Shown here: piece by piece, positions 17,001 through 26,239 of the stretch
How the letters are laid out: each line of letters opens with the position of its first letter
Numbering within the stretch: position 1 is the stretch's first letter
Assembly (NCBI RefSeq): GCF_004403465.1
Contig: NZ_SOGQ01000013.1
Coordinates: 6,015 to 70,014, forward strand
Length of the DNA stretch: 64,000 bases
DNA from: Cryobacterium sinapicolor
Lineage (GTDB): Bacteria; Actinomycetota; Actinomycetes; Actinomycetales; Microbacteriaceae
Direction: 5' to 3'
The notes under the pieces: model-generated
The model's input: the letters and a program-made list of their open reading frames with translations, nothing else
What the model was told of the DNA's origin: nothing
The model's database searches: none
Translations under genes and position numbers: made by a program

Positions 17001-17525
17001 CTACTTCTCTGAATCCGCCTCAGCGGCGACCTCGGCGTGCAGGCCCACCGCGGGCTCAGCCTCGTCGTCATCGCCATCGTCGTCGTCGTCGTCGGCGTCG
17101 GCGTATTCCCGCGGCTTGACGTAGGGATCCTCGTCGCCGGCGTACTTCGCCGTGCGAGCCTGTTCCTCCACCTGCGTGTCGCGCTCGCGCGCCTCACGCA
17201 GAAGGTCGTCGATCAGGGCCGCATTCTCCGGGATGGCGTCCGCGATGAACTCGAGCGACGGCGTCAGGCGTGCCGTGATGTTCTTGCCGACCTCGCTGCG
17301 CAGCATCCCGGTGGCCGCCTTCAGCGCCGCAGCGCTGTCGGCCCGTTCCTCCGCGGAACCGTAGACCGTGTAGAACACCGAGGCGTGCTGCAGGTCACCG
17401 GTGACCTTGACGTCGGTGATGGTCACAAAACCGAGTCTCGGGTCACGGAGACCGCGCTCAATGCGCTTGGCCACGATGACCTTGATGCGGTCGGCCATTT
17501 TCCTGGCGCGTGCCGGATCTGCCAT
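17001..17525 (-). CDS. rbfA: 30S ribosome-binding factor A
   Basis: 174 residues. It assists late maturation of the 16S rRNA 5' end in the small subunit. The KH-like fold is seen in 'ARKMADRIKVIVAKRIERGL', 'DPRLGFVTITDVKVTGDLQHASVFYTVYG' and the 'SEVGKNITARLTPSLEF' region. After about residue 120 there is a long acidic tail (a run of Asp followed by Glu/Ala) beyond the normal 120-130 residue length. AGGAG stands 8 nt before the ATG. It follows infB after 99 bp that contain a strong hairpin. Confidence 0.95.
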   Translation of the reverse strand: MADPARARKMADRIKVIVAKRIERGLRDPRLGFVTITDVKVTGDLQHASVFYTVYGSAEERADSAAALKAATGMLRSEVGKNITARLTPSLEFIADAIPENAALIDDLLREARERDTQVEEQARTAKYAGDEDPYVKPREYADADDDDDDGDDDEAEPAVGLHAEVAAEADSEK

Positions 17526-17560
17526 TGTCTCACTCCTATTGTCGAAAATTCACCGAAGAT

Positions 17561-17605
17561 GCGGGCCCCGCCGGGTCCCTGTTCAGGAACCCCGGCGAAA
17601 CCCGC
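17561..17605 (-). terminator. long hairpin between infB and rbfA
   Basis: GCGGG/CCCGC, CGCCGGG/CCCGGCG and CCTG/CAGG pair in register to give an interrupted stem of about 16 bp. It lies in the 99-bp infB-rbfA gap and could terminate part of the transcripts or protect the infB 3' end. Confidence 0.55.
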
Positions 17606-17624
17606 ACCCAACATCCGTAAGTCG

Positions 17625-20507
17625 TTAGACCCGCGGCTTTTCCTTCATTTCGATCGTCTCGATCTCGTCACCGATCTGGATGTCGTTGAACTTGCCCAGG
17701 CCGATACCACACTCGAAGTCCGTGCGGACCTCGGTGACGTCGTCCTTGAAGCGACGCAGCGACTCGATGCCGAGGTTGTCTCCGACGACGACGCCGTTGC
17801 GGATGACCCGCGCCTTGGCGTTCCTCGTGATGACACCCGAGCGAACGATGACACCGGCGACGTTTCCGAACTTGGAGGAGCTGAACACCTCGCGAATCTC
17901 GGCGACACCACTCTGCACCTCTTCGAACTCGGGCTTGAGCATTCCCTTGAGGGAATTCTCGATGTCCTCGAGTGCGTTGTAGATGACCGAGTAGAACCGC
18001 ACGTCCACGCCTTCACGGGCTGCGCGTTCGCGTGCCTTCGTGTCGGGGCGCACGTTGAAGCCGATGATGATCGCGTTGTCGACGGTGGCGAGGTTGACGT
18101 CGCTCTCCGTGACCGCACCGACACCACGGTGGATGATGCGCAGCTGGACCGAATCGTCGACCTCGATCTTGAGCAGCGACTCTTCCAGTGCTTCGACAGC
18201 ACCGGAAACGTCACCCTTGATGATGAGGTTGAGCGACTCGACCTTGCCCTCTTCGAGTGCACGGGTGAAGTCTTCGAGGCTGATGCGCTTGCGGGCCTTG
18301 GCCAGCAGGGCGTTCCGCTCGGCGGCTTCGCGCTTCTCGGCAATCTGACGTGCCGTGCGGTCTTCCTGGATGACCAGGAAGGTGTCGCCTGCACGAGGAA
18401 CGCTGGAGAGGCCCTGAACCTGGACTGCACGGGACGGAGTGGCGGCGAGCACGGGCACGCCGTTTTCGTCTGCCATCGCCCGAACACGGCCGTAGGCCGT
18501 GCCCGCCACGATGGAGTCTCCGACGTGCAGGGTTCCCGACTGGATGAGCACGGTCGCCACGGCGCCACGGCCCTTGTCGAGGCGTGCCTCGATGGCCACG
18601 CCGCGAGCGTCCTTGTCCGGGTTGGCCCGCATGTCGAGGCCAGCGTCCGCGGTGAGCAGCACGGCGTTCAGGATTTCCTGAATTCCGGTGCCCTGCTTCG
18701 CCGACACGTCGACGAACATGACGTCTCCACCATATTCTTCGGCGACGAGGCCGAACTCGGTGAGCTGCTGACGCACTTTCTGCGGGTTGGCGCCGGGCTT
18801 ATCGATCTTGTTGACTGCGACCACGATCGGCACGTTGGCGGCCTGGGCGTGGTTCAGCGCCTCAATCGTCTGCGGCATGATCCCGTCGTCCGCCGCGACC
18901 ACGAGGATCGCGATGTCGGTGACCTGGGCACCACGGGCACGCATGGCGGTGAACGCCTCGTGGCCCGGCGTGTCGATGAAGGTGATGGCGCGTTCGATGC
19001 CCTCGTGCTCGGTGATGACCTGGTAGGCACCGATGTGCTGCGTAATGCCGCCGGCTTCGCCCGCCGCAACCTTGGCGTTGCGGATGGCGTCGAGGAGCGC
19101 GGTCTTACCGTGGTCGACGTGACCCATGACGGTGACGACGGGAGGACGGGCGACGAGTTCCTCGTCGGTCTCGTCTTCCAGCTCCTGGTCGATGTCGATG
19201 TCGAAGCCGAGCAGAAGCTCACGGTCCTCATCGTCGGGCGAGACCATCTGGATCTTGTAGCCGAGCTCGGAACCGAGCACGTCGAACGTGGCCTCATCGA
19301 GGGACTCGGTCGCCGTGGCCATCTCACCGAGGTGGAACAGCACGGTGACCAGGTTTCCGGGGCTCGCGTCGATCTTGTCGGCGAAGTCCGTGATGGACGC
19401 ACCGCGGCGCAGCCGTACAACGGTTCCGCCGTCGCCGCGGGGTACGCTCACGCCACCCAGCGACGGAGCCTCGCGCAGCTCGAACTCTGCCCTCTTCGTG
19501 CGCTTCGACTTGCGGGCTTTGTTCTTGCCGCCACCGCGGCCGAACGCACCAGCGGTTCCGCCACCAGGGCCGCGACCGCGACCACCGGCGCCGCCGCCAC
19601 CGGCGGGACGGGGCGGGCCGAAGCCGGGGGCACCTGCCGGGGCGCCACCAGGACGCTGGAAGCCGGGGCGTGCGCCGCCGGCACCGCCCGGAGCGCCGCC
19701 GGGACGCTGGAAAGCACCGGGACGCTGACCGAAACCGGTCGGGCGGGGAGCCTGGCCCGGTCCACCCGGGCGGGGCGCGCCGGGGCGCGGAGCCGCGGGG
19801 CGAGGGATGTTGCTGGGCGAAGACGTGGACGGCGGGCGCTGGCCCATGCCCTGCGCGCTCGCGAACGGGTTGTTGCCCGGGCGCGGGCTCGGGGTCTTGC
19901 CCATGCCCTGGTTGCTGGCGAACGGGTTGTTGCCCGGGCGAGCTGCCGGCGGCTTCGGCACGGATGCACCGGGCTTGGCAGCACCTGAAGCGCCGCCCGC
20001 GGTCTTGGCGACCGGGGCATCCGTCGCCGGCGCAGTGTCGGCGACGACGGCGGCAGCAGCGGCCTTCTCCGCGGCAACGGCCTTCTCCGCGGCGGCGGCC
20101 TTCTCGGCGGCCTGAGCCTGACGTTCGGCAACCGTGAGCGGGGCGGACGGCATCGGCGGTGCGTCCGCGGCGGGAACAACCGCTGCGGGGACCTCGACGA
20201 CGGGACGTGCGCCTGGCTTGACGGCCAGCTTGGCCGGGGACGGACGTGCACCGCCCGGCTTCGCGGCGGATCCAGCGGCGACGGGGGTGGCGCCGGCCGG
20301 GGAGGATGCAGTGGCGGCAGCGGCGGGAGCCGCGGTGCTGGAGCCATCGGCCGCAAGGGCGGCGCGCAAACGGCGAGCTACCGGTGGTTCAACGCTACTG
20401 GACGGTCCCTTGACGAACTCGCCCATCTCTTTCAATTTAGCAAGGGCTACCTTGCTGTCGACGCCGAGCTCGCTAGCGATCTCGTGTACGCGTGGTTTCG
20501 CAGCCAC
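17625..20507 (-). CDS. infB: translation initiation factor IF-2
   Basis: 960 residues. The IF2_N module at the start ('[19 protein letters not shown]') is followed by about 330 residues rich in Ala, Pro and Gly, including a Gly/Arg/Pro-rich segment. The GTPase domain then shows G1 'GHVDHGKT', switch '[10 protein letters not shown]', G3 'DTPGHEAF' and G4 'NKID', and domains II-IV follow to the end. It brings initiator tRNA to the 30S subunit. The GTG at 20507 has AGGAG 5 nt upstream; an ATG 8 codons further upstream lies inside the leader hairpin and has no ribosome-binding site. It is part of the nusA-ylxR-infB-rbfA operon. Confidence 0.97.
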   Translation of the reverse strand: MAAKPRVHEIASELGVDSKVALAKLKEMGEFVKGPSSSVEPPVARRLRAALAADGSSTAAPAAAATASSPAGATPVAAGSAAKPGGARPSPAKLAVKPGARPVVEVPAAVVPAADAPPMPSAPLTVAERQAQAAEKAAAAEKAVAAEKAAAAAVVADTAPATDAPVAKTAGGASGAAKPGASVPKPPAARPGNNPFASNQGMGKTPSPRPGNNPFASAQGMGQRPPSTSSPSNIPRPAAPRPGAPRPGGPGQAPRPTGFGQRPGAFQRPGGAPGGAGGARPGFQRPGGAPAGAPGFGPPRPAGGGGAGGRGRGPGGGTAGAFGRGGGKNKARKSKRTKRAEFELREAPSLGGVSVPRGDGGTVVRLRRGASITDFADKIDASPGNLVTVLFHLGEMATATESLDEATFDVLGSELGYKIQMVSPDDEDRELLLGFDIDIDQELEDETDEELVARPPVVTVMGHVDHGKTALLDAIRNAKVAAGEAGGITQHIGAYQVITEHEGIERAITFIDTPGHEAFTAMRARGAQVTDIAILVVAADDGIMPQTIEALNHAQAANVPIVVAVNKIDKPGANPQKVRQQLTEFGLVAEEYGGDVMFVDVSAKQGTGIQEILNAVLLTADAGLDMRANPDKDARGVAIEARLDKGRGAVATVLIQSGTLHVGDSIVAGTAYGRVRAMADENGVPVLAATPSRAVQVQGLSSVPRAGDTFLVIQEDRTARQIAEKREAAERNALLAKARKRISLEDFTRALEEGKVESLNLIIKGDVSGAVEALEESLLKIEVDDSVQLRIIHRGVGAVTESDVNLATVDNAIIIGFNVRPDTKARERAAREGVDVRFYSVIYNALEDIENSLKGMLKPEFEEVQSGVAEIREVFSSSKFGNVAGVIVRSGVITRNAKARVIRNGVVVGDNLGIESLRRFKDDVTEVRTDFECGIGLGKFNDIQIGDEIETIEMKEKPRV

Positions 20508-20517
20508 AATTCTCCTG

Positions 20518-20559
20518 TTCCGGGTCTGCACCCGGAAAGGGGCAGACCGTTAGTAACGG
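20518..20559 (-). promoter_or_regulatory. two hairpins in the infB leader
   Basis: TTCCGGGT and ACCCGGAA (20518-20525, 20530-20537) form a perfect 8-bp stem with a 4-nt loop directly next to the AGGAG of infB. CCGTTA-G-TAACGG (20547-20559) forms a second stem. They occupy the 76-bp ylxR-infB gap and may modulate translation or processing. Confidence 0.5.
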
Positions 20560-20583
20560 ACGGGTCTCATTTCGAGCCGCTCA

Positions 20584-20841
20584 TTAGTTATCCATAAGCC
20601 TGTTCAGCCTGTTCTCTAGTTGATTCGCGTCCAATGAACTGGTCACGTGAAGGGCACGCCCGAAAGCGTGTCGCCGCAGTGCGTCCTGGAAGCACGCGGT
20701 AGTGGGATGCAGCCACGCACCTCGCCCAGGCAGAGTGGCGGTTTCATCCACCACGAGTTCCGATTCTCGGGCTACAACCCTCAGAAGTGAGGATCGCGGA
20801 GCGCGCGAACGGCATCCAATGCACGTTCTAACGGGATCCAT
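20584..20841 (-). CDS. ylxR: YlxR (DUF448) RNA-binding protein
   Basis: 85 residues. The conserved 'RTCIGCRSR' and 'GRGAWLHPTTACFQDALRR' segments define the YlxR family, small basic proteins encoded between nusA and infB; homologues interact with RNA or RNase P. AGGGGG lies 6 nt before the ATG and the gap from nusA is 8 bp, so the two are co-transcribed. Confidence 0.93.
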   Translation of the reverse strand: MDPVRTCIGCRSRAPRSSLLRVVARESELVVDETATLPGRGAWLHPTTACFQDALRRHAFGRALHVTSSLDANQLENRLNRLMDN

Positions 20842-20849
20842 CGTACCCC

Positions 20850-21863
20850 CTATTCCGTGTCCTCCAGAATGCTGTCCGGCTGAATGTCGATTTTCGCACC
20901 CGTGAGCTTCGCCGCGAGACGGGCATTCTGGCCTTCCTTGCCGATCGCCAGCGACAGCTGGTAGTCGGGAACGAGGGCTCGGACGGCCTTGATCGACTCG
21001 TCGATCACGTAGGAGCTCGTGACCTTGGCCGGCGACAGCGCGCTGGCGACGAAGGTGGCAAGGTCGGGCGAGTAGTCGACGATGTCGATCTTCTCATTGT
21101 TGAGCTCCACGGTGACGGCGCGCACGCGCTGGCCGAGTTCGCCGATGCAGGCACCCTTGGCGTTGACTCCGGGCTCCGTAGCGCGAACGGCCATCTTGGT
21201 GCGGTGACCGGCCTCGCGGGCCAGGGAGACGATCTCCACGACACCGCTGGCAATCTCCGGCACCTCGAGGGCGAAGAGGCGACGCACCAGCGACGGGTGG
21301 GTGCGCGACACGGTGATCTGCGGTCCCTTGAGGCCTTTGCCGACGGCGGTGACATAGACGCGGATGCGCTGTCCGTGCACATAGCTCTCGCTCGGCACCT
21401 GCTCTTCGGGCGGCAGGATCGCTTCGATCGTGCCCAGGTCGACGTGGATCATGCGCGGGTTCGGACCCTGCTGGATGATCCCGGCGACGATCTCGCCCTC
21501 ACGGCCCTTGAATTCGCCGAGCACGGCGTCATCGGCCAGGTCGCGCAGACGCTGGTTGATGACCTGCTTGGCCGCGAAGGCCGCGATGCGGCCGAAGTCG
21601 GTGGGGTTGTCGACGGCTTCGCCGACGACATTGCCCTCTTCATCGTGTTCGGGCACAAAAATGTCGACGTGGCCGGTCTTGCGGTCGAGTACGACGCGCG
21701 CTTCCGGCTCTTCCTCGACGGCCTGCTTCGTGCTGGCTTCACCCTGCTGGGTGTGCTTCACGTAGGCCGTCAGAATTGCTTGCTCAATAATCTGCACGAG
21801 TTCCTCGAAGGGAATCTCTTTCTCGCGCTCCAACTGCCGCAACACGCTGAGGTCGATGTCCAT
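20850..21863 (-). CDS. nusA: transcription termination/antitermination factor NusA
   Basis: 337 residues, normal for actinobacteria, which lack the E. coli C-terminal repeats. The N-terminal RNA-polymerase-binding domain ('MDIDLSVLRQLEREKEIPF') is followed by the S1 domain (about 115-185) and two KH domains ('GACIGELGQRVRAV' and 'LAIGKEGQNARLAAKLTG'). GAGGAGG precedes the ATG and a TACCCT -10 box lies further upstream. It is the first gene of the operon; rimP, which usually precedes nusA, is absent and a divergent DUF1206 gene stands there instead. Confidence 0.96.
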   Translation of the reverse strand: MDIDLSVLRQLEREKEIPFEELVQIIEQAILTAYVKHTQQGEASTKQAVEEEPEARVVLDRKTGHVDIFVPEHDEEGNVVGEAVDNPTDFGRIAAFAAKQVINQRLRDLADDAVLGEFKGREGEIVAGIIQQGPNPRMIHVDLGTIEAILPPEEQVPSESYVHGQRIRVYVTAVGKGLKGPQITVSRTHPSLVRRLFALEVPEIASGVVEIVSLAREAGHRTKMAVRATEPGVNAKGACIGELGQRVRAVTVELNNEKIDIVDYSPDLATFVASALSPAKVTSSYVIDESIKAVRALVPDYQLSLAIGKEGQNARLAAKLTGAKIDIQPDSILEDTE

Positions 21864-22005
21864 GGCCGGCCTCCTCTATTCAGATCTTGCCGCCGCGAAA
21901 CTGCGCAGCGGGCTCGTCCTAGGGTAGCCGAATCCGTAGGGCCCCGTCACCCGGGCGAAGCCTGCCCCGCGCCGAAACCGACTCCCCCTCGACCGGGTGC
22001 GGCGG

Positions 22006-22011
22006 TACGCT
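22006..22011 (+). promoter_or_regulatory. -10 box TACGCT of DUF1206 gene (leaderless)
   Basis: TACGCT ends exactly 6 nt before the ATG at 22018 and no ribosome-binding site is present. This decides the start against an in-frame GTG at 21997. Confidence 0.65.
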
Positions 22012-22017
22012 GGGCGA

Positions 22018-22839
22018 ATGGCCGCCGATTCCGTCTCAGACAACGCCCAGCAGGCTGCACGCACCGCCGAGGGCAGCCGCACCTTCCAGTTTCTAGCCCG
22101 CTCCGGGTATGCGGTGAACGGCCTGCTGCACGTCATGATCGGCGCCATCGCGATCGGCGTGGCCACGGGGGCGGGCGGCGGTTCGGCCGACCAGTCCGGC
22201 GCCCTCGGCCAGCTGGCCCGCACCACCGGCGGCGTTTTCGTGCTCTGGACCGTGGTGCTCGGCCTGACCTCCCTCGGCCTCTGGTACCTGGTGCAGGCCT
22301 TTCTCGAACCCGCGCGGGACCCGAAACGCAAGTGGGCCCGCCGCGCGGTCTTGATCGGCAAGGGCATCGTCTTCCTGTTCATCTCGGGGACGGCGTTCAC
22401 CTTCGCGCGCGGGGCATCGGCGAGCTCGTCGGAGACTGCCAGCGACTCCACCGCGATACTGCTGTCGATTCCCGGCGGCGTCGTGCTGCTCTTCATCGCC
22501 GGACTGGCCGTCATCGCGATCGGCGCAGTCTTCGTCCACCGCGGCGCGAGCCACGGGTTCACCGACAGCATCACGGTGCCCGGTGGCCCGGCCGGCACGG
22601 TGGTGGTGATCCTCGGCACCGTGGGCTACATCGCGGAGGGCATCGCTCTGGCCGCCGTGGGCATCCTCTTCACCGTCGCCGCGTTCACGCTCGACCCGGA
22701 GAAGGCCACGGGCATGGACGGAGCGCTGAAGTCACTCGTGGCGCTGCCGTTCGGGGCTGCGATCCTGATGCTGGTCGGCGCCGGCCTGATCGCCTACGGC
22801 GTGTACTGCTTCGCCCGGGCCCGGCTCGCCCGCCTCTGA
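22018..22839 (+). CDS. DUF1206 six-helix membrane protein
   Basis: 273 residues with six hydrophobic segments arranged as three similar pairs (around residues 33-55, 70-95, 108-130, 145-170, 188-215 and 238-262). This matches DUF1206 proteins, which are built from three two-helix repeats. Motifs 'ARSGYAVNGLLHVMIG' and 'GTVGYIAEGIALAAVG' repeat the same Y-x-x-x-G-x pattern. Function is unknown; related proteins occur in actinobacteria and proteobacteria. It is monocistronic, divergent from nusA and convergent with proS. Confidence 0.85.
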   Translation: MAADSVSDNAQQAARTAEGSRTFQFLARSGYAVNGLLHVMIGAIAIGVATGAGGGSADQSGALGQLARTTGGVFVLWTVVLGLTSLGLWYLVQAFLEPARDPKRKWARRAVLIGKGIVFLFISGTAFTFARGASASSSETASDSTAILLSIPGGVVLLFIAGLAVIAIGAVFVHRGASHGFTDSITVPGGPAGTVVVILGTVGYIAEGIALAAVGILFTVAAFTLDPEKATGMDGALKSLVALPFGAAILMLVGAGLIAYGVYCFARARLARL

Positions 22840-22887
22840 CGTTCTCCGCACACCGGAGAGCGAGGCCGGGCAAGACGAGCAGCCTCG

Positions 22888-22972
22888 AACCAATTCGACG
22901 GAGATTTTCCGCCTAATGCCGTTTTCTTAGGCGTTTGCGGCCAATGCGGCCACAATCTCCGTCGAATTCGTC
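22888..22972. repeat. 85-bp interspersed palindromic element, copy 2
   Basis: The arm cores AATTCGACGGAGATT (22892-22906) and complement (22954-22968) are perfect, and the outer AAC/GTC ends partly pair. The 47-bp interior carries CGCCTAA/TTAGGCG and a direct repeat of GCGGCCAATGC type. It lies between the convergent DUF1206 and proS genes. Confidence 0.95.
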
Positions 22973-22992
22973 AGAGGCAAAGGTCAAGCGGA

Positions 22993-24756
22993 TCAGGCGA
23001 AGTTGGCGGCCAACTCGGCGACGGCCACCTGGGTGCGCTCCCCCGAGCGACGATCCCAGAGCTCGACGATGCCGTCGGCGGCGCCCCGCCCCACGATGAC
23101 GATCACGGGGATGCCGATCAGTTCCGCGTCACCGAACTTCACGCCGGGCGATACCTTGCGGCGGTCGTCGTAGAGCACGTCGCGGTGGGTGCCCTCGAGC
23201 ATGGCGACCACGGTCCCGGCGGTCTCGAACACGACCTCGTCACGGCCGGTGGCGATCACGTGCACGTCGAACGGCGCGACCGCTGCAGGCCAGATCAGGC
23301 CCTTCGGGTCGTTGTTGAGTTCGGCGATGGTGGCGAGGATGCGGGTCACACCGATGCCGTAGGAACCCATCGTGACCGTGACGAGCTTGCCGTTCTCGTC
23401 GAGCACCTTGAGGCCGAGCGCCTCGGCGTACTTGCGGCCGAGCTGGAAGACGTGGCCGATCTCCATGCCTCGGGCCAGCTCCACCGGGCCGGAGCCGTCG
23501 GGCGCCGGGTCGCCGGCGCGCACTTCGGCGGCCTCGATGGTGCCGTCGACGGCGAAGTCCCGGCCGGCGACGAGCCCGAAGACGTGGCGGCCGGCTTCGT
23601 TCGCGCCGGTGATCCACTCGGTGCCCTCGACGACGCGGGGGTCGACGACGAAACGGATGCCGGTGGCCGACTGCTCGCCGAGCACCGCCCCGATTGCGGA
23701 CCACGGTCCGATGTAGCCCTTGACCAGCCCGGGGAACTTGAGGAAGTCGGTTTCGTTCGCGGCCTCGACCTCGGCGGGGGCGACGGCCACCTCGACGCGC
23801 TTGAGGTCCACCTCGCGGTCGCCGGGGAGGGCGATCACGAGGAGCTCACGGGTGCCGTCGGGCTGGATGAGCGCCAGGACGACGTTCTTGAGGGTGTCCG
23901 CTGCAGTCCAGGCGCGGCCGTCGGGGCGCGGGTGGTCGCTGTTGGCGCGGTCGACCAGGGTTTGGATGGTTGGCGTGTCCGGGGTGTCCAGGACCTCGGC
24001 GGCCGGGAATCCGGCCCAGTCGATGGCGGGCGGGGCGACCGTGCGGAACGCCTCGATGTTGGCCGCGTAGCCGCCGGCCGAACGCACGAAGGTGTCTTCG
24101 CCGACGGGGGTGGGGTGCAGGAACTCTTCGCTCTTGGAGCCGCCCATCGCGCCGGCGTCCGCCTGCACGATGACGTATTCGAGGCCGAGCCGGGTGAAGA
24201 TGCGCTCATAGGCGTCGCGTTGTGCCTGGTAGCTCGTGTCGAGGCCGGCATCCGTGTAGTCGAAGGAGTAGGCGTCCTTCATCGTGAATTCGCGGCCGCG
24301 CAGCAGCCCGCCGCGGGACCGGGCCTCGTCGCGGTACTTGTCCTGGATCTGGAAGATCGACAGGGGCAGGTCCTTGTAGGAGCTGTAGAGGTCCTTCACG
24401 AGGAGGGTGAAGACCTCTTCGTGGGTGGGGGCGAGGAGCATATCGCTGCCCTTACGGTCCTGGAGCCGGAAGAGCCCGTCACCGTATTCGTCCCAGCGGC
24501 CCGTGACCTCGTAGGGCTCGCGCGGTAGCAGGGCCGGGAAGTGCACCTCGAAGGCGCCGGCCGCGGCCATCTCCTCGCGCACGATCGTCTCGATCTTGGC
24601 CTTGACACGCAGGCCGATCGGCAGCCACGCGAAGATCCCAGGGGCCTGGCGGCGGATGTAGCCGGCGCGCACCAGCAGTCGGTGGCTGGTGACCTCGGCG
24701 TCCGAGGGGTCTTCGCGGAGGGTACGGAGGAAGTAGTTGGACATACGAATAGGCAC
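22993..24756 (-). CDS. proS: prolyl-tRNA synthetase
   Basis: 587 residues, the long bacterial form with an editing (INS) domain. Class II motifs are visible: motif 1 around '[20 protein letters not shown]', motif 2 '[23 protein letters not shown]', motif 3 '[16 protein letters not shown]'. The insertion domain lies at about residues 225-385 and the anticodon-binding domain at the C-terminus ('[13 protein letters not shown]'). The GTG at 24756 lies exactly 6 nt after a TAAAGT -10 box; an internal ATG four codons later is the alternative. The neighbouring ispG gene upstream on the same strand is separated by a repeat-filled gap. Confidence 0.96.
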   Translation of the reverse strand: MPIRMSNYFLRTLREDPSDAEVTSHRLLVRAGYIRRQAPGIFAWLPIGLRVKAKIETIVREEMAAAGAFEVHFPALLPREPYEVTGRWDEYGDGLFRLQDRKGSDMLLAPTHEEVFTLLVKDLYSSYKDLPLSIFQIQDKYRDEARSRGGLLRGREFTMKDAYSFDYTDAGLDTSYQAQRDAYERIFTRLGLEYVIVQADAGAMGGSKSEEFLHPTPVGEDTFVRSAGGYAANIEAFRTVAPPAIDWAGFPAAEVLDTPDTPTIQTLVDRANSDHPRPDGRAWTAADTLKNVVLALIQPDGTRELLVIALPGDREVDLKRVEVAVAPAEVEAANETDFLKFPGLVKGYIGPWSAIGAVLGEQSATGIRFVVDPRVVEGTEWITGANEAGRHVFGLVAGRDFAVDGTIEAAEVRAGDPAPDGSGPVELARGMEIGHVFQLGRKYAEALGLKVLDENGKLVTVTMGSYGIGVTRILATIAELNNDPKGLIWPAAVAPFDVHVIATGRDEVVFETAGTVVAMLEGTHRDVLYDDRRKVSPGVKFGDAELIGIPVIVIVGRGAADGIVELWDRRSGERTQVAVAELAANFA

Positions 24757-24762
24757 GCACCT

Positions 24763-24768
24763 ACTTTA
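24763..24768 (-). promoter_or_regulatory. -10 box TAAAGT of proS (leaderless)
   Basis: On the minus strand TAAAGT ends 6 nt before the GTG at 24756, with no ribosome-binding site between them. Confidence 0.65.
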
Positions 24769-24828
24769 CGGCGCGCGGGCTGACCCGACCGACCCGCGTC
24801 GTGCCGACGGATGCCGCGACCGCCCGGT

Positions 24829-24874
24829 TGCGGACATGACACCCTCGCGCGTGAAAAGAAGGGTTTTGTCCGCA
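24829..24874. repeat. nested palindrome with TGCGGACA ends
   Basis: TGCGGACA (24829-24836) pairs with TGTCCGCA (24867-24874). Inside, ACCCT (24841-24845) pairs with AGGGT (24860-24864) around an AAAAGA-containing loop. It lies in the ispG-proS gap and shares its end sequence with the element at 11217. Confidence 0.8.
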
Positions 24875-24882
24875 CCTCGCGG

Positions 24883-24934
24883 AGGGGGAACGGGAAGGAG
24901 GGGGAAGGAGGGGGAAGGAGGGGGAACGGGGGGG
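24883..24934. repeat. G-rich 10-bp tandem repeat (G-quadruplex potential)
   Basis: Repeats of GGGGAAGGAG type form at least five runs of four or more G on the plus strand, directly downstream of ispG. The transcribed minus-strand RNA would be C-rich, so a quadruplex would form in the DNA template strand. Confidence 0.8.
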
Positions 24935-24941
24935 TGATGTG

Positions 24942-26102
24942 CTACTGGGCGCCGACCGTCACGACGGGGGTGCCGAGGGAGTCCTCGCTCGGCGGCATCT
25001 CGGCGGCCATGCGGTTGGCCTCCTCGATCAGGGTCGCGACGATCTCCGACTCGGGCACGGTCTTGATGACCTCGCCGCGCACGAAGATCTGCCCCTTGCC
25101 GTTGCCCGACGCCACGCCGAGGTCGGCGTCGCGGGCCTCGCCCGGTCCGTTGACGACGCAGCCCATCACGGCGACGCGGAGCGGCACGGTCATACCCTCG
25201 AGGCCGTCGGTGACGTCGTTGGCGAGCTTGTACACATCGACCTGGGCGCGGCCGCAGCTCGGGCAGGACACAATCTCAAGCTTGCGCTCACGCAGGTTCA
25301 GCGACTGCAGGATCTGCAGGCCCACCTTGATCTCCTCGGCCGGGGGTGCGCTCAGAGACACCCGGATGGTGTCGCCGATGCCCTCCCCGAGCAGGATGCC
25401 GAACGCCGTTGCGCTCTTGATGGTGCCCTGAAACGACGGTCCGGCCTCGGTGACGCCGAGGTGCAGGGGCCAGTCGCCGCGTTCCGCCAGCAGGCGGTAG
25501 GCCTTGACCATGATCACCGGGTCGTTGTGCTTGACGGAGATCTTGAAGTCGTGGAAGTCGTGCTCCTCGAACAGGCTGGCTTCCCAGACGGCGCTCTCGA
25601 CCAGGGCCTCCGGGGTGGCCTTGCCGTACTTCTGCAACAGGCTCGGCTCGAGCGAGCCCGCGTTGACGCCGATGCGGAGGGAGACACCGGCGGCCTTAGC
25701 CGCGGCCGCGATCTTGCCGACCTGGTCGTCGAACTTGCGGATGTTGCCCGGGTTGACGCGCACGGCGGCGCAACCGGCGTCGATCGCGGCGAACACGTAG
25801 CTCGGCTGGAAGTGGATGTCCGCGATGACTGGGATCTGGCTCTTCGCCGCGATGATCGGCAGCACCTCGGCGTCGTCGCGGCTCGGCACGGCGACGCGCA
25901 CGATATCGCAGCCGGATGCCGTCAGCTCGGCGATCTGCTGCAGGGTCGCGTTGATGTTCGTGGTCGGCGTCGTCGTCATCGACTGCACGCTCACGCGCGC
26001 GTCACCGCCGACGAGCACCTTGCCGACCTTGATCTGACGCGTCTTGCGACGCGGAGCGAGCACTTCAGGTACTTTGGGCATTCCCAGGTTGATTGCAGCC
26101 AC
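24942..26102 (-). CDS. ispG: 4-hydroxy-3-methylbut-2-enyl-diphosphate synthase
   Basis: 386 residues. It catalyses the penultimate step of the MEP isoprenoid pathway, reducing methylerythritol cyclodiphosphate to HMBPP. The N-terminal TIM-barrel starts '[26 protein letters not shown]'. The C-terminal [4Fe-4S] ligands are in '[11 protein letters not shown]' and '[12 protein letters not shown]'. The length is typical. The GTG at 26102 is exactly 6 nt after TAAGCT. dxr of the same pathway lies on the same strand at 31901, with the site-2 protease gene between, a conserved actinobacterial order. Confidence 0.96.
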   Translation of the reverse strand: MAAINLGMPKVPEVLAPRRKTRQIKVGKVLVGGDARVSVQSMTTTPTTNINATLQQIAELTASGCDIVRVAVPSRDDAEVLPIIAAKSQIPVIADIHFQPSYVFAAIDAGCAAVRVNPGNIRKFDDQVGKIAAAAKAAGVSLRIGVNAGSLEPSLLQKYGKATPEALVESAVWEASLFEEHDFHDFKISVKHNDPVIMVKAYRLLAERGDWPLHLGVTEAGPSFQGTIKSATAFGILLGEGIGDTIRVSLSAPPAEEIKVGLQILQSLNLRERKLEIVSCPSCGRAQVDVYKLANDVTDGLEGMTVPLRVAVMGCVVNGPGEARDADLGVASGNGKGQIFVRGEVIKTVPESEIVATLIEEANRMAAEMPPSEDSLGTPVVTVGAQ

Positions 26103-26108
26103 GGCGAT

Positions 26109-26114
26109 AGCTTA
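26109..26114 (-). promoter_or_regulatory. -10 box TAAGCT of ispG (leaderless)
   Basis: Minus-strand TAAGCT ends 6 nt before the GTG at 26102. Confidence 0.65.
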
Positions 26115-26239
26115 CGCGCCGAGGCAGGACGAAATCTGAACGGATGCCGGGCGGGTCCGGGCAGGCCCGACCACCGCGACGACCACCGCCGCACACGTCG
26201 TCACGACAACCCGATCGCCCCCGACTAAGGAGTCCCACC

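Noticed and set aside
17037..19988. A 983-codon open frame on the plus strand opposite infB and rbfA
   Set aside because: It is a GC-rich antisense shadow of the IF-2 gene. It has no family motifs, and IF-2 is certain on the other strand.
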